This document shows positions 37,676-50,585 of a stretch of 64,000 nt of DNA, piece after piece. Within the stretch, counting starts at the first letter, position 1. The number at the start of each line of letters is the position of its first letter. A model generated the notes under the pieces. That model saw only the letters and a program-made list of their open reading frames with translations, was not told where the DNA came from and did no database searches. The translations under genes and the position numbers were made by a program. Source of the stretch: Megalonaias nervosa (taxonomy: Eukaryota; Mollusca; Bivalvia; Unionida; Unionidae); NCBI GenBank assembly GCA_016617855.1, contig JAECUM010004309.1:58235-122234 (forward strand). Direction: 5' to 3'.

Positions 37676-40600
37676 CAAAACTGGCAGCGATATCCATGTC
37701 CTCAGGACACGTAACTTGTTTGTAAAGTTTCCAGAATTGTAAGATAAGATTTATTTAACGTCGGCATGATTGAAAACAACACTTCAACATAAGCTCAAAT
37801 GAGCCTTTTTAGCGACATTACATAAAACAAATGAGTCATTACAACAAGCATGATTTGTAAGACATACAATCACAGCATAATACACAGATATGAAACAAAC
37901 AAAGCATAACGTGAAACATGAGCATGCAAAGCATATTTAGAGGGCAGTGATTAAATGCGCATTTAGTATATGGATAAATTAAAACCACAATTTAGGATAA
38001 ATTTCCGACAAAAAAATCATTGGTAAAAATTGAAGTTTAAGTTAATTGCATAAGTACCAAGTTATGATTAACTATTCCGATAAATCAACTCAACCCCCAA
38101 ATCTGTGTTGATACTGATGGACGATATACGGGTCTGATGTAACGTGTCCGTTAAAATGTGCAAATTTTGCTGCTTGCAGATATTTCCGGGACAAACCTGC
38201 GTACACTTTAGACACGTAACGGTAACTGGTAACAGCCATATCTAGCGCAAAATTCAAAATGGTAACAGGGCACAGGGTTGTACTATTCCACGTGGATTTA
38301 CAAATCACCAAACGTAGGATTTGTTCCGGAAAAATAATGTACAAGCCACCAAAAGAACCCTTCAGCCCAACGTATCCCCACAGCCGCGAGAAATACCGGT
38401 AAGTGTATAAAATGTAGACCGATGTGTGCAGCCAAAAGTGGCTGCAGAATTTTGCATGTTTTAATGAATATATGATATCAGCCCCTAAACCACCAATCAA
38501 TATCATCACGGGTGAGGGGCTGATTTATCGGCCTAGGAGTAAACAACATGCATCGGTGAAACTTAACGCCTTACTTAAAGAAAAAGGAGCTAAAAGTAGG
38601 CCACTTGATGGTACATAAGACAAGGACAGATAAACAATAGCTACTTGTAGTGTAAGCCTTCAACTAATTAGCTTTGAATTATTACTTGACAGTAAAAGTA
38701 ATCAGATATTCCACACTGGACTGGAACTGATACACACCAACAGCTGGTTTATGTTAAGTGTTCACTAGGGTTTAAGTTCCATGGGAAAATTACTTTCAGG
38801 GCAGTCTTTACCCCTCTTCCTAGCTGTACTGATGTCTTGTATTTAATAAATAGTATAGAACGCCTTCTGCAGTTGTTCTTCAATAACAAATAACATTACA
38901 CTACTAACACAAACATTAGCTGTCGTCATAATGTTGAGGTGATAGTGGTGGTGGTGGGGTTGCAGGTATTACATCTACAGATTTTACCATTTCAGGATAG
39001 AATTAAAGATCTATATGAATTTAATAAAAGTTGATTACCTTACTTTACAAGGAATCTTGGTGTAATGAAGCAAATTTTCTGTCGATCTCTGTAGAACACA
39101 TTTAGTTGGACACGTGTACGATTAATTAGATTTATGGAGTTCTGCGCACGTTTAAATTGCCATTATGCACGGATTGGTACAGTCTCTGTCACGAGTTTAG
39201 CGATTTTTGATTAAGGCCACGTTTGTTTAAACTGACCAGGAAGGGGTCAAATTCCGATCGGTATGAAAAACTGTCATTTCTGAAAGTTACCAGGAATCAG
39301 TTGGGTAATCAAGGTTTGTCATACGAACGGCATTGTTTCAACATTGTTCGGGCGGGAAGTGTATTTCATTCAGATTGGTCACGCTGTGAAGGGGGCGTGG
39401 TTTCACATGAAAAAAACTCAGTTTAAATGTGCAAAATAGCAAAATTGAAATCAGTCTACGCTTTTTTCTGTGAGAGAACAAATGTAAATTAGACTCCGAG
39501 TGGGTTAAGAAGTAACTCACTCGTGGAAATCATCCAAGGAAAGCAATTGTCTGGAAAAATTGACAGACACGTTCTGGAAGTGAGAGCGTGGAAAAACAAG
39601 GACGAGATAGCTCTGCGCTCTACGATCTACGTTCTACGTATCGCGTATTAAGAACCCAAAGTGGACAAAGTTGGAAAGGGCGAAAGAGGCGAGACAACCT
39701 GTGAATTTGGCAAAGGAAGTCAAAAGTGAAGAAGACCCAGAATTACCGGCACAAGGAAGTCAAAGTGGAAAAGACCCAGACTTACTGGCACAAGGAAGTC
39801 AAAAGGGATAGTCGCTGTGGACATCGGACTGAATCAAGACCATCAGGTTATGAAACTGTACAAAGCAATGTTTTTCGATATATCACACTTGATCTAAATG
39901 ATGATTTAAATTCTATCGCTTAACAGATTGGCTATTGGTATCATCATTTCTTTGTATTTGAAAATTCGTTGAATAATTTAGTTCAAAAAGAAAGAAGTGT
40001 ATCTTTCAATCGTAACGTATCATTACCTTTGTTTATGAACTTTATTGTTAGAAATTTTTGATTAAATATTGTCTTTATTTGTAACGGGGGCTCGTGTTAT
40101 TCTGTTCTATATACCTGCTCAGCTCTTTATCTATTCCACCTGTAAATTTCTCAATTTCTATTGATATTTACTCGTCCCGGGCAAATTACACCGTCGGCGA
40201 TCACCTCTAGATAACGATAACCAAAACCCAGGACACCCACCCCGACAAAGCTGGGAGGGGAGTATCTGACACTTGGTCAGTACGGTACTTTCTGTTCATT
40301 TATTTTTCTTCTAGTGATGTTGATAGCATATTTATACAAAATAACTGTTTACAGATTTTTCTTGTTTTTTATCTTCAAATATATTTGACGGCACATCGCC
40401 ACCATATGTCCAGACTGAAAATCTCTCTAGTCATGACGTCTTATCAGCAATATTTAAGATAAAGTTGTGTAAATGTTTTTCAAATTGTTACATACTGCCA
40501 CCATACATGTATTTGATGACAGAACAAAATCATTTGTAACAATCTGGAAGCTAAGATACTTGTCATATTCGATCAGAGTTTGTTAAGTCGTGATTTAGAA

Positions 40601-41649
40601 ATGTTGTTAACGTTTTTCCATTTTTGTAGTAACAGCAGTCTTACTTGATATCCGATTGGCACCATGTGTATAAGCACTTCATGTCAGGTGCTTTCTGTAA
40701 ACTTTTATCAATTTTGAAAAGAGGTAGTTTTAAAGCCTTTAACATACTTTTCTAACAGGGAGCACATTGGGTGGCAATTTCGCACCAGTTTTAGTAGTAG
40801 CTTATGCTACCGTGTTTAATGGGACATCAGCAGAGTACAAATTGGAGAATCGTTATGTCATGATGCTTTCTTGTCAAATTATGTTAAATTGCGGTTGAGA
40901 GGAAGTGGCCTGAGTAATAGTGGCCATATTTGATAGTGGGTCGGCATCGTTAAGATATATATGCCAGGATGCTTTCTGTGAAATTTGGTTCAAATCTATT
41001 GAGCAGTTTTTGCGAAGACGTCGTTCAAGTTTTTATACGCAAGCCAACTCAGGACTTGTGTGTTTCAAAACAAAGAAGTGGTGAATGGGTTTATTATTAT
41101 CTGATATGGCCCTGTCATATTGGAGCCATATTGCAGCACCAGCCATTACCTGCAGACAATGACAGCAGAACGACAGCTATTCATGTATTACACGTTATTT
41201 ACCTTTGATATGAAATATCTTCACCATGCACAAAATTTAGCATAGCAATTAATATTTAAAGAAAAATGATAAGTTTTCAATCCATAGTCAAGAAAGTGCA
41301 GTCGGAACACCTCGTAAATTTTCTAACAATATCAGTGACGGAAATACTCGACAACAGCATCCAGGCCGATGATCAAAGAATCGAATTTTACTTGAAGTCT
41401 ATTTCTTTTACAGATTTCAAAGATAGTGTTGAATTGTTACCAGCCTTATAAATACCATTCTTGATTCTCGAGACGTTACTGTTGTCATGCGCATAACTGA
41501 AACATAGGTGAATGCTTGTTTCTGTTAGTTTTTATTAGTTATTATTTCCTGTAAATATTCATTCTGGTTAAAGTCCTATACTGTACTTGCCCAAAGATGC
41601 AAGACTGTCGCCATTCTCGTTCTCGTCATCGTTCTCATCCATATGTAGG
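37676..41649. other. Host non-coding DNA
   Basis: No gene recognised. A 139-codon frame at 38090-38509 on the minus strand has no recognisable domain or flanking gene signals. At 39716-39810 a unit of about 47 bases (GACCCAGA(A/C)TTAC(C/T)GGCACA + AGGAAGTCAAA) repeats about two times. Confidence 0.55.
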
Positions 41650-42070
41650 CCCCGGATGGCTGAGTGGTCAAAGACGCTCGACATTTCACTCAAGTCTGCG
41701 TGGGTTCGACTCTCGGCGCGGCCAATGTGGCAATATAAGAAAGCTTGCCAGTAGTTTCCTTTGGTAAGTGGTTCTTCCATGGTTCTTCTCCACCAATTAT
41801 GCTGGCCGCCACGTATAGCATATTATGTACTCAAAATGGCGTTCAACCCACACAGTTATACCAAATTTCCTCCATGGTGTCGTATGCACTGTCCTTTACG
41901 TCTGAATGGGTTCGACTCTCTGCTCGGCCAATGTGGATATGTAAGAAAGCTTGCCAGTAGCTTCCAGTGTGTAAGTGGTTCTTCCATGGTCCTTCCCCAC
42001 CAATTATGCTAGCATATCATGTACTCAAAATGGATTTCAACTCGCACAACCAAACCAAACTTCCTCCAAA
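41650..42070 (+). mobile_element. Two tandem SINE copies
   Basis: The first copy (41650-41845) has GGCTGAGTGGTCAAAGACGC and GGGTTCGACTCTCGG boxes, AAGCTTGCCAGTAGTTTCC and a tail like that of the SINE at 34581. The second (about 41895-42070) lacks the head and starts at GAATGGGTTCGACTCTC. Confidence 0.75.
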
Positions 42071-44025
42071 GTGTCGTGTGCACTGTCGTTGTCATCTTTT
42101 ATTGACCGTCCCGCGTCCGTCTGAACGTTTAATGGAAAATGTATTTTGGAAGAAGTACTGATGGTTTACTCTTCTTTTAAATCTTTTGAAAATTTATTCC
42201 ACGTTTTTGTTCTCAGATGCGTGAAATAATGATTTTTAACTTATTTTATTGTTGTTGATGTTTTCCAACTCAGTGTTAAAACAAAAAAAAAATACTATTG
42301 TATAAATAATTAAATAACTCAAACACTAATCAGGGTTTGATAGTCGAAATTCATAAGTATTCGACAAATATTATTTCTGTCATTTATGCATATATTTCTT
42401 AATGAAATAAGAACTAATGTGACGCTAGAATTTGAACACATTCCGTTTATACTGCAGTTTCTTACGTACGTCATTAAAATTGGACTGTTCTTAAATACGT
42501 TATTATATATTTCAAATTTTGCTCTCTTTATACAGTTCCCAACGTCTAGTTTTCAACTTTTAGTTTGTACTATATGTTCTACATTTTTCTCTGTATCACA
42601 TATCACTAGCGCCATTTCCAGACGACACTCACGCAAGCTCATAAATGTATCAGGATGCACCAACAAACTGGGGGTTCATTTCTTTTTGTCATAGTTTGAC
42701 AAACATATGTATCTATTGGTTATTACATAGAAAAATATATAGTATTGCTAAACTATTCCGTTTGTCCTTCAGGAAGAGTTTAAGGTCTCACAGCTGGCCT
42801 CAGATGCATTGACGTTAGCAGATACAGACATTTTTTTGGTCTGTTTCTCAGATACTGTTAATTGTATAGTCATAAATGTGTTTTTACATACTGAGGAGAA
42901 TTACATCACGGTACCAAGTCAATGTGACCTAGTTTTGACGCTCCAGTCAAAGCTGGACAAATTAAAATTGTCCATCTGCCCTCTGGACAAGTAAACATAG
43001 ACCTGACTTGCCCAGCAATTAAATTAACTTGTCCAGCAAAATATTACTTTGCATAATATGGCCTTTGTTTTAACAAAAGTAACCTTATGGACCTTTACAT
43101 TGCCTTCTACTTTTAAATATCAGTTTCAAATTTGGAAGTTGCTATGTAAGTAAGTTTTTCAAAGCTTCAATTTTAAGATAACAACATCACAGGATATCAG
43201 TCAAAAACGTTTCTAAAAAGCGCAGTGGTTTATGTGTAGTTGTAATAAGCAATGATACATGAATAAGTTTCATAAATAAGTTTGAGATTGTTTTTGATGT
43301 GGTTTTTATTGTTGTTGTTGTTATTATTATTATTATTATTATTATTCAGTTGGTTCTTATTGATTCATTCTGTATTCATGCTCCGTTTTTAAAAAAAATT
43401 GTAAATGATAAAAGCATCTCAGCTAACGAGGTTTTATTGTTTTTATTTGTTCGCGAACACGTCATTGAACCACTTTACGTAGGATCTAACACTGAGGGAA
43501 GCAGATAGATGGTTCACTTCACAGAAGAGTTTATGTGGTCCCCCCACCCCGATTTATGAATCTAATATTCAGTTGATGAAACCATCTTCCCAGATTGCAT
43601 GACATTGTAAACATGTATCCATCCGATTTTTATCAGTATTACTGGCTGTTAGATAGATGACGAACCAGGTACCGTATGTACTCGCTTATAGGTCGAGTCC
43701 AACTGCAACATCGTGTAACTAACACGAAGTTTCTGATCATAAACTATCGCCAAGATAAAAATAAATCTGATTGCGAACCCAGAACCATTGATAGTGACTG
43801 CGACAAATTCTGTCTAGTAATAAAGTACATACAAAATGGGAAAAACTTGTCCGACCGGTCATTTTCATGGTAATATGTACTTGTCCCTAATGTACATGCG
43901 ATGGATTTGTCCAGCGTTGTATAGTGATCACACAAACTCTTTAAGATTATGTCAGTTTTGGGGATATAATTACTTTTACAGTTATGAAACTTTACATGTA
44001 CATATATCCTGATGAAGGGAGATGT
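42071..44025. other. Host non-coding DNA
   Basis: No gene recognised. Contains an (ATT)n tract at about 43309-43346 and a single MITE end at about 43671-43705. Confidence 0.55.
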
Positions 44026-44212
44026 GGTAGCTCATTTGGTTGTCGCGTCGGACTCGTAATCGAAGGATCGTGGATTTGATACCAACCCAGGACAGGCCGT
44101 GTTATCTGCCGCTGTGTCTTTGGGAAAGGCACTTAGATCACACTTTCTCGGCATGATATAGCCAAAAATGTGTTAAACGTGCCTTAAAAAGCAACAAAAG
44201 CAAAACAAAAAC
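44026..44212 (+). mobile_element. SINE of a third tRNA-like family
   Basis: GGAGATGTGGTAGCTCATTT resembles a tRNA A box and GGATCGTGGATTTGATACC a B box. It ends in an A-rich tail AAAAGCAACAAAAGCAAAAC. Confidence 0.65.
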
Positions 44213-44735
44213 TCCTGAATAGTACTACTCTATGATAAAAATATAGATCACAATGGCCTACTTTTATGTTCCAGTGATCATTGTATATTTGTTATATTTA
44301 GATGAGTTTCTTGGACACCATTGCTTATAGAGTCATATAAATGTACATGTGCATGCATCTTGAACAGCACTACACCACCATTCAAAATTATTACCGCAAC
44401 CCACTTTCACGCCCCTGTGATCTGGTGTGTTTTTCATGTTTAGGTTAGTTCATGTACTGTTGCTTGTACACTCATGATACATGTGTATATGCGATCTAAG
44501 GAGTAGGACACCACGATATCAAAAGTAGGTCATAGTGACATACTTTACACCTCAGAGATTATGAACGCCTTTGATATTTAGGTGACTTTTTGTAACCTGG
44601 TGCTTGTTCATTCATTAAACTGAATATTAGCTTACATTCTGAGAAGTACAGCTTCACAATATCGAAGATAAAAGTAACCGTGACTTACATCAACCATTTG
44701 TTTTGTTCTCATCATCACTCAGTGCATGCATATAC

Positions 44736-44778
<43 letters not shown>

Positions 44779-46679
44779 TATCTTTTAAACTTCAATTTGT
44801 GCTAAGAAGAAGTAAATACATATGTCAAATCCTTTTAGACGCAGAATAAATATTTGCACATAAATGAGAAAAAAGAAAATGCAAACGACAGAGAGATAAA
44901 GTAACAAAGGGGATACACAGAAAAGAATAATGAATCTTTCAGTACAAATTCTGTCTAGCCTCGCAGTCGAGATCATTTCCTTGGAATAGATCTGCCAGCT
45001 TGGCACTTCACACACCCACATTTGCATTTGATTAACGGATTGGCAAGTTTCGTATTCCAATAGGAAGTAACGGTAAAGTCATCTTTAGTAGCGGGTCATT
45101 AAAACATGAGCTATTTAATTTTTCAATATTCGAGAAGGAACGATTAAAGTTCTGTGAGAGAATACCTGCTAATCTAATGAAGTGCCAGCGAGTGTAACGT
45201 GTGCTGCGTTGATTCGATGGCGTTACTTCTATGCTGTCATATGCTGTTATCATAAGCTGATAACTAGTTTTCGATAGTTATTTCTTCAACATCTGATAAT
45301 TATTTTCGACACAGATTTCATATCTACAGTTTATACTGAGAGGTAAAATCGCTTGTAAATCGAAGTAATATCTCCATCTTAGCAAATCTAATTAGATCAA
45401 TTTTAAATAAAGGTACACCAGACAGCGATAATAAATCAATAAGCATTAAGTATGACCATTTACCTAAGTAGTCTCTCTTAAAGTACACGAGAATTATGGA
45501 TGAATTATGGATGAATAAAGGATGAAAACACTAAATGTGTTTAGCTACATCTTGATTTGAAAGTTTGTAATTAAATAAAAACCACATAATAATCATTAAT
45601 GTTGGGAAGATAGAAAAGATCATAACTTATTAGCTCTCTATTCAAATGGCTTATATTATATGATGCATTTATTTGCAATTTTCCAAAGAATTAGCGTGAT
45701 ATCGAAATTTCAATACCTCACATCGCTGGAAAAGCAACACTAATTTTGTACCACAGCTAAAGGTAATTCCATTACCTTGCATCATTGTGCTTCAAAGCCC
45801 AATATTTGGCTCAAAAATAAATATTTTCATGATTTTAATACATTTGAATTTCAATCTTTCCTCCATTATCAGCTTTTTATTACAAGGGATCATACGTAAC
45901 TAAACTGTTTTTTTCCACCTGCTTTTGGGATCATTTAGGCGCAGTGTGCTCAAGATGTGGCTCAGTGTCTGCATGACCAGATACATCAATTTCCACGCTA
46001 AAACCTCACTTGATTCTCTGGAATTGGAGTAAGCAACAGTGCATATTCGGAACATTCCGACTATTTCTGATGTGAGTCGAATCAGTTCAACTTGCTGAAA
46101 GAGACTGTGGTAATATGAGAATAACAGATTGGCATTAAATGATACATGTTGAAATTAGAGGTTAAAAACATTTGGTCAGTCAATGAAATACCAACACGTT
46201 TTAGCGCTAATGTCGTTCGTGTCACTTTTTAATGGAACAATAAATGAAGAAATCATTAGATTCAATAACCTGAAATTACTGTCTACATTGTTGCTAGTGA
46301 TGGCAAGCAATTTTGTATGTAACGTCATGAAAATATTGTCAAGAAATACAACCAGGGCTTTTAGGGCAATTTAAATTGGCCATTAATTACCTCGGAGCAT
46401 TTATTCCTCTGCATGCCTTTAAAAACTTCGTGGGCTTCCCGGTTGCAATAGCGCCTCCCCAAGTACGCCAAGGACAATGAAAACAGTGACGTCGTCGGGG
46501 ACTTTACCAGAGAAGATTAATAATATACACCAGTCATGATTTCTTACAATGTTTTCGTCATGTTACTGACCATATTTGTGCTTTTTTCGCAAACCACGAA
46601 ATTTCGGTCTCGTGTGGAAAAATGCGTGTAACCTAAATTATAAACCAATTACAGCCATTGCATAATCTCTTTAAGGGCA
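44213..46679. other. Host non-coding DNA
   Basis: No gene recognised. Contains a (GT)n microsatellite at 44739-44778. Confidence 0.6.
44739..44778. repeat. (GT)n microsatellite
   Basis: About 20 GT units. Confidence 0.97.
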
Positions 46680-49600
46680 ATTCGTCGGCTTCCGTCCGTC
46701 TTCGGGAGACGATGGTGTAGCTTCCGGTTGGGTGTCCTATCTGCACCGTCGAGAGTGGCTGAAGAGTCCGACCCTAGAGTGTTAGTCTCTGTTGCACTTG
46801 CTGCAGGTGAATGTTGATGATTGTTGTGGCTGTTGTTGTTTCACATTACTCCTGGCTCTCTTTGTAGCGAGGTTTATGTTTCTTGCTTCCTCGGCTTTCT
46901 GAACGCTCTGTCTGACAGCAAGGCGCCAGGTGGAGCGGTCGTCAACACAGCTCTCCCAGTAGTTGACGTTGATGTTGGCCGTCTTCATGTCCTTCTTAGA
47001 GATATCTTTGTAATGCAGACGTGGCCGTCCAGTCAGTCGTGCGCCTTCCGCTAGACCACCGTATAGCAGGTCTTTGGGAGTGCGGCCTGGGTCCATTCTC
47101 TTAACGTGGCCGAGCCAGCGAAGGCGCCTCTTGCTGAGAATGGAGAACATGCTGAGAACCTCTGCGTTGGGTACTTTGTCTTGCCACCGGATGCGTAGAA
47201 TGCGCCACAGGCATCTTAGATGGAAGCTGTTGAGTTTCCTTTCGTGGCTTGCGTAGGTGGTCCATGCCTCGCTGCTGTAGAGGAATGTGCTCAGCACGCA
47301 GGCCTGGTAGACGCGCAGATTGGTCTTCACAGTGAGGTTGGGGTTGTTCCAGACCCTCTGGTTCAGTCTGGCCATAACTGCTGATGCCTTGGCAATCCTG
47401 CAGTTCCCCTCAGCATCAATGGAGAGCGAGCTGGAGATGGTGGATCCAAGGTATGTGTAGCTCTCAACAACTTCAAGGTTGTACCCATCGATGGCGATGG
47501 TGGGAGGGGAGTCTGCATCCTGAGCCATGACATTCGTCTTCTTCAGACTGATGATCAGTCCAAACTCCTTGCAGGCGTGGGAGAGGCGACATACCAGCTG
47601 CTGCAGTCCATCTTCCGTGTGTGATGCCAAGGCTGCATCGTCGGCGAAGAGCAATTCACGGATTAGAACCTCTATGACTTTAGTCTTAGCACGAAGACAA
47701 GCGATGTTGAACAGCTTGCCGTTTGCCCTGGTGTGAATGTACACTCCCTCGCTGCAGTCCTTGAAGGCGTACTGGAGGAGCATGGAGAAGAAGATTGCAA
47801 AGAGCGTTGGCGCAAGGACGCAGCCTTGCTTCACTCCACTGCTGACTGGGAAGGCCTCTGACGTTGCACCATTGAAGCACACTGTGCTCTGCATGTTCTC
47901 GTGGAACGATGTGATAACACAAGCGGTCGTGGGGGGCAGCCGATCTTCTGCAGGAGCCTGAAAAGTCCACTCCAGCTGACCAGGTCAAACGCCTTTGTCA
48001 GGTCTATGAAGGCAATGTAGAGAGGCATCTGCTGCTCACGACACTTCTGTAGCTGGCGTAGTGAGAAGATCATGTCTACAGCTGACCGGCCGGCTCGGAA
48101 GCCACACTGGGATTCTGGGTAGACGCGGAAGGCTAGTGTCTGAAAGCGCACCAGGGCGACACGGGCGAAAGCCTTTCCGACGATGCTGAGGAGGGAGATG
48201 CCCCGGTAGTTGTTGCAGTCGCTATGGTCTTCTTTGTTCTTGTACAAAGTAATGATGTTGGCGTCACGCATGTCCTGAAGGATGTGTCCCTGTTCCCAGC
48301 AGAGGCAGAGGAGTCCATGCAAGAGCTGGAGTAGTGCTGGTTTCCCGCTCTTGAGGACTTCAGGTGGGATGCCGTCGCTCCCAGGAGCCTTCCCACGAGC
48401 GAGGCCGTCGATGAATTTTCCGAGCTCTTCCAGGGTGGGCGGTGTGTCTAGTTCCTCCATGACTGGTAGGTCTGGGATGGCGTTCATGGCGGTGTCGGTG
48501 ACGACATTTTGGGTTACATACAGCTCAAGATAGTGCTCAACCCAGCGCTGCAGCTGTTTCCCCTGGTCTGTGATGACTTCGCCCGTCTTGGACTTGGAGG
48601 GTACAGTCTTGGAGGTGGGGGGCCTGTCGCCTTCTTGATACCCTCGTACATGCCTCTTGCATCCCCGGTGTCGGCAGCTGTCTGTATACTGGTGCAAAGG
48701 TTCAACCAGTAGGTGTTGGCGCAGTGGCGGGCGGTCCGCTGGGCGTTGTTCCTGGAAGTCCTGAGGGCTTGCAGTGTACTAGGGCTAGGTGCAGCCTTGT
48801 AAGCCAGGAGGGCTTTCCTCTTTCCCTCGGTCACGGGGTTCATCTCCTCCCAGTTGGCCTCATACCAGTCGGTATATTTGCGCTCCTTCTTCCCGTAGGC
48901 AGTAATGGCTGAATTTTACACAGCGTCTCGGAGGTGTGACCACTTGGAGTCGATGGTGTCATCAGGTATCTTTTTGGTGAGAGCCTCCTGCAGCTTGCTG
49001 ATGAACTGCTGTGTCTTCTTAGGGTTGCATGACACTGTGCAGCTTCTTGGGTATTATTCGCACCTTACTGGCCACGAGGGAGTGGTCCGTGTCGCAGTCG
49101 GCTCTGTGGTAGCTGCGGGTGAGTAGGACATTGGCCAGTTCCGCACGCCTGGTGATAATGAGGTCTAGCTGGTGCCAGTGGCGGGAACGTGGGTGTCTCC
49201 ATGACACCTGGTGGATTTCCTTGCATTTGAAGAAGGTGTTCGTCACACATAGGCTGTGGGAGCAGCAGACCTCCAGCAGTCGCTGACCGTTCTCGTTTAT
49301 TTTGAATATTCCGTGAAAGCCAAGACAGGTGGGCCAGGCCTCGTGGTCAGCTCCCACTCTAGCATTGAAGTCTCCTAGTAGGTAGAGGCCTTCAGTGTTG
49401 GGGATACTGGATATTGTTTGATCCAGAGCCTCGTAGAACTGGTCTTTCTCCTCTAGGGTGGTGTAGAGGGATGGGGCGTATACGCTCAAGATGTTGACTG
49501 GGCCTGAGGATGTTGACAGCCGGAGGGCAAGGATCCTTCAGTGCCTGATGACGGAGGCTCAATAAAGGCGACGAGAGTGTTCTTTACAGCGAAGCCGACA

Positions 49601-50585
49601 CCGTGCTGCCTAGGTTCATCCGAGGACTTTCCTTGCCAAAAGAAGGTGTAGTTGTCTTCCCTGATGGTGCCGCTGTCGGCCATTCGGGTCTCATGAAAGC
49701 AGGCAATGTCGATGTTCAGTCGGGAGAGTTCCCTGTCAATGACAGCAGTCTTCCGTGCGTCGTCGATCTTCTGCAGGTCAGCATTGAGTCCAGGACACAT
49801 GGTCTTGACGTTCCAGCTTGCAAAACGAAGAGATGGAGTCTTCTTTTTTCTTCTTTGAGTCTTGCCTGGTGCGGAGTTTGTGGCCTGCTTGTCGAGAGTG
49901 TTCTCTAAGCTCCACGCACCCAGTGAAGCAGGCAGGCCATGGCGAGACAGCACCTTACTGACTGGGGGATGCCCAGCTTAAGGCGGGCGGTAGCTGTCCA
50001 ATGAGACATGGCGGCCTCTCCCACCGTCGGAAGCAGCCCCTGGCGCAAAACTCTACGCCAATCAGCTCGATTGCTTAGAACCGGTAAACTGTTGCTTCCC
50101 GTCTTGTGCCGACGCCTTACGGCGACGCTGAAGTGTCCTCTCCAGTGGAGCTACGAAGCCTGGGCAGGGTGTATAGAGAATCAGCTGTTGCCCACGCAGC
50201 AGATCCCCCCTCTCCACGCCGCTGGTGGACCCAAGGGAACGACAAATGCCGGTACAACTTGGCACCAACGGCGTCGCAGGAGTTGCCGGAATGACATTGG
50301 AGTCAATGTCAGACCGCTTTAGGGACTCCGTCTCCGGATTCTCTGTCGGGGTTTACTCCCTCAGCCTTTCCCATGAGTGGGTATAGCCGCAAGGAAGCGG
50401 AGGTTTGGAATCAGAGTTTTCCTTCTCCTAGATGAGCTACCATCCAAGGTTTACAAGCCCCATCTACCCGAAGCGACTGGTTTTAAGGCGCCAGTGGTCC
50501 GCCTTCACCCCTTCTCCTGTTAGTGGAAACATGGTCCGCCGGACTTAGAAGCTACGCCACTTGCGAAGGCCAGGAGCTGGATTTT
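46680..50585 (-). mobile_element. LINE (non-LTR retrotransposon) with endonuclease and reverse transcriptase, degenerate
   Basis: On the minus strand the element starts near 50585 with a GC-rich 5' region and runs about 3.9 kb. An APE-type endonuclease is encoded at about 49900-49020: LRFASWNVKTM, ACFHETRM and GDFNARVG, and HRADCDTDHSLV for the catalytic His. Reverse transcriptase follows at about 48700-46800: YRGISLLS, AFIDLTKAFD, FADDAAL, and a C-terminal LRWLGHVKRM and Cys motif (CSKCNRD). Frame changes near 49500, 49030, 48500 and 47900 break the frame. It copies itself via target-primed reverse transcription when intact; this copy is dead. The clade was not assigned. Confidence 0.9.

Noticed and set aside
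38090..38509. 139-codon minus-strand frame as a host gene
   Set aside because: No recognisable domain, no splice or promoter context, and codon content looks random.
40080..40260. LTR retrotransposon primer-binding site (GGGGGCTCGT)
   Set aside because: No flanking long terminal repeat pair or gag-pol sequence could be found nearby.
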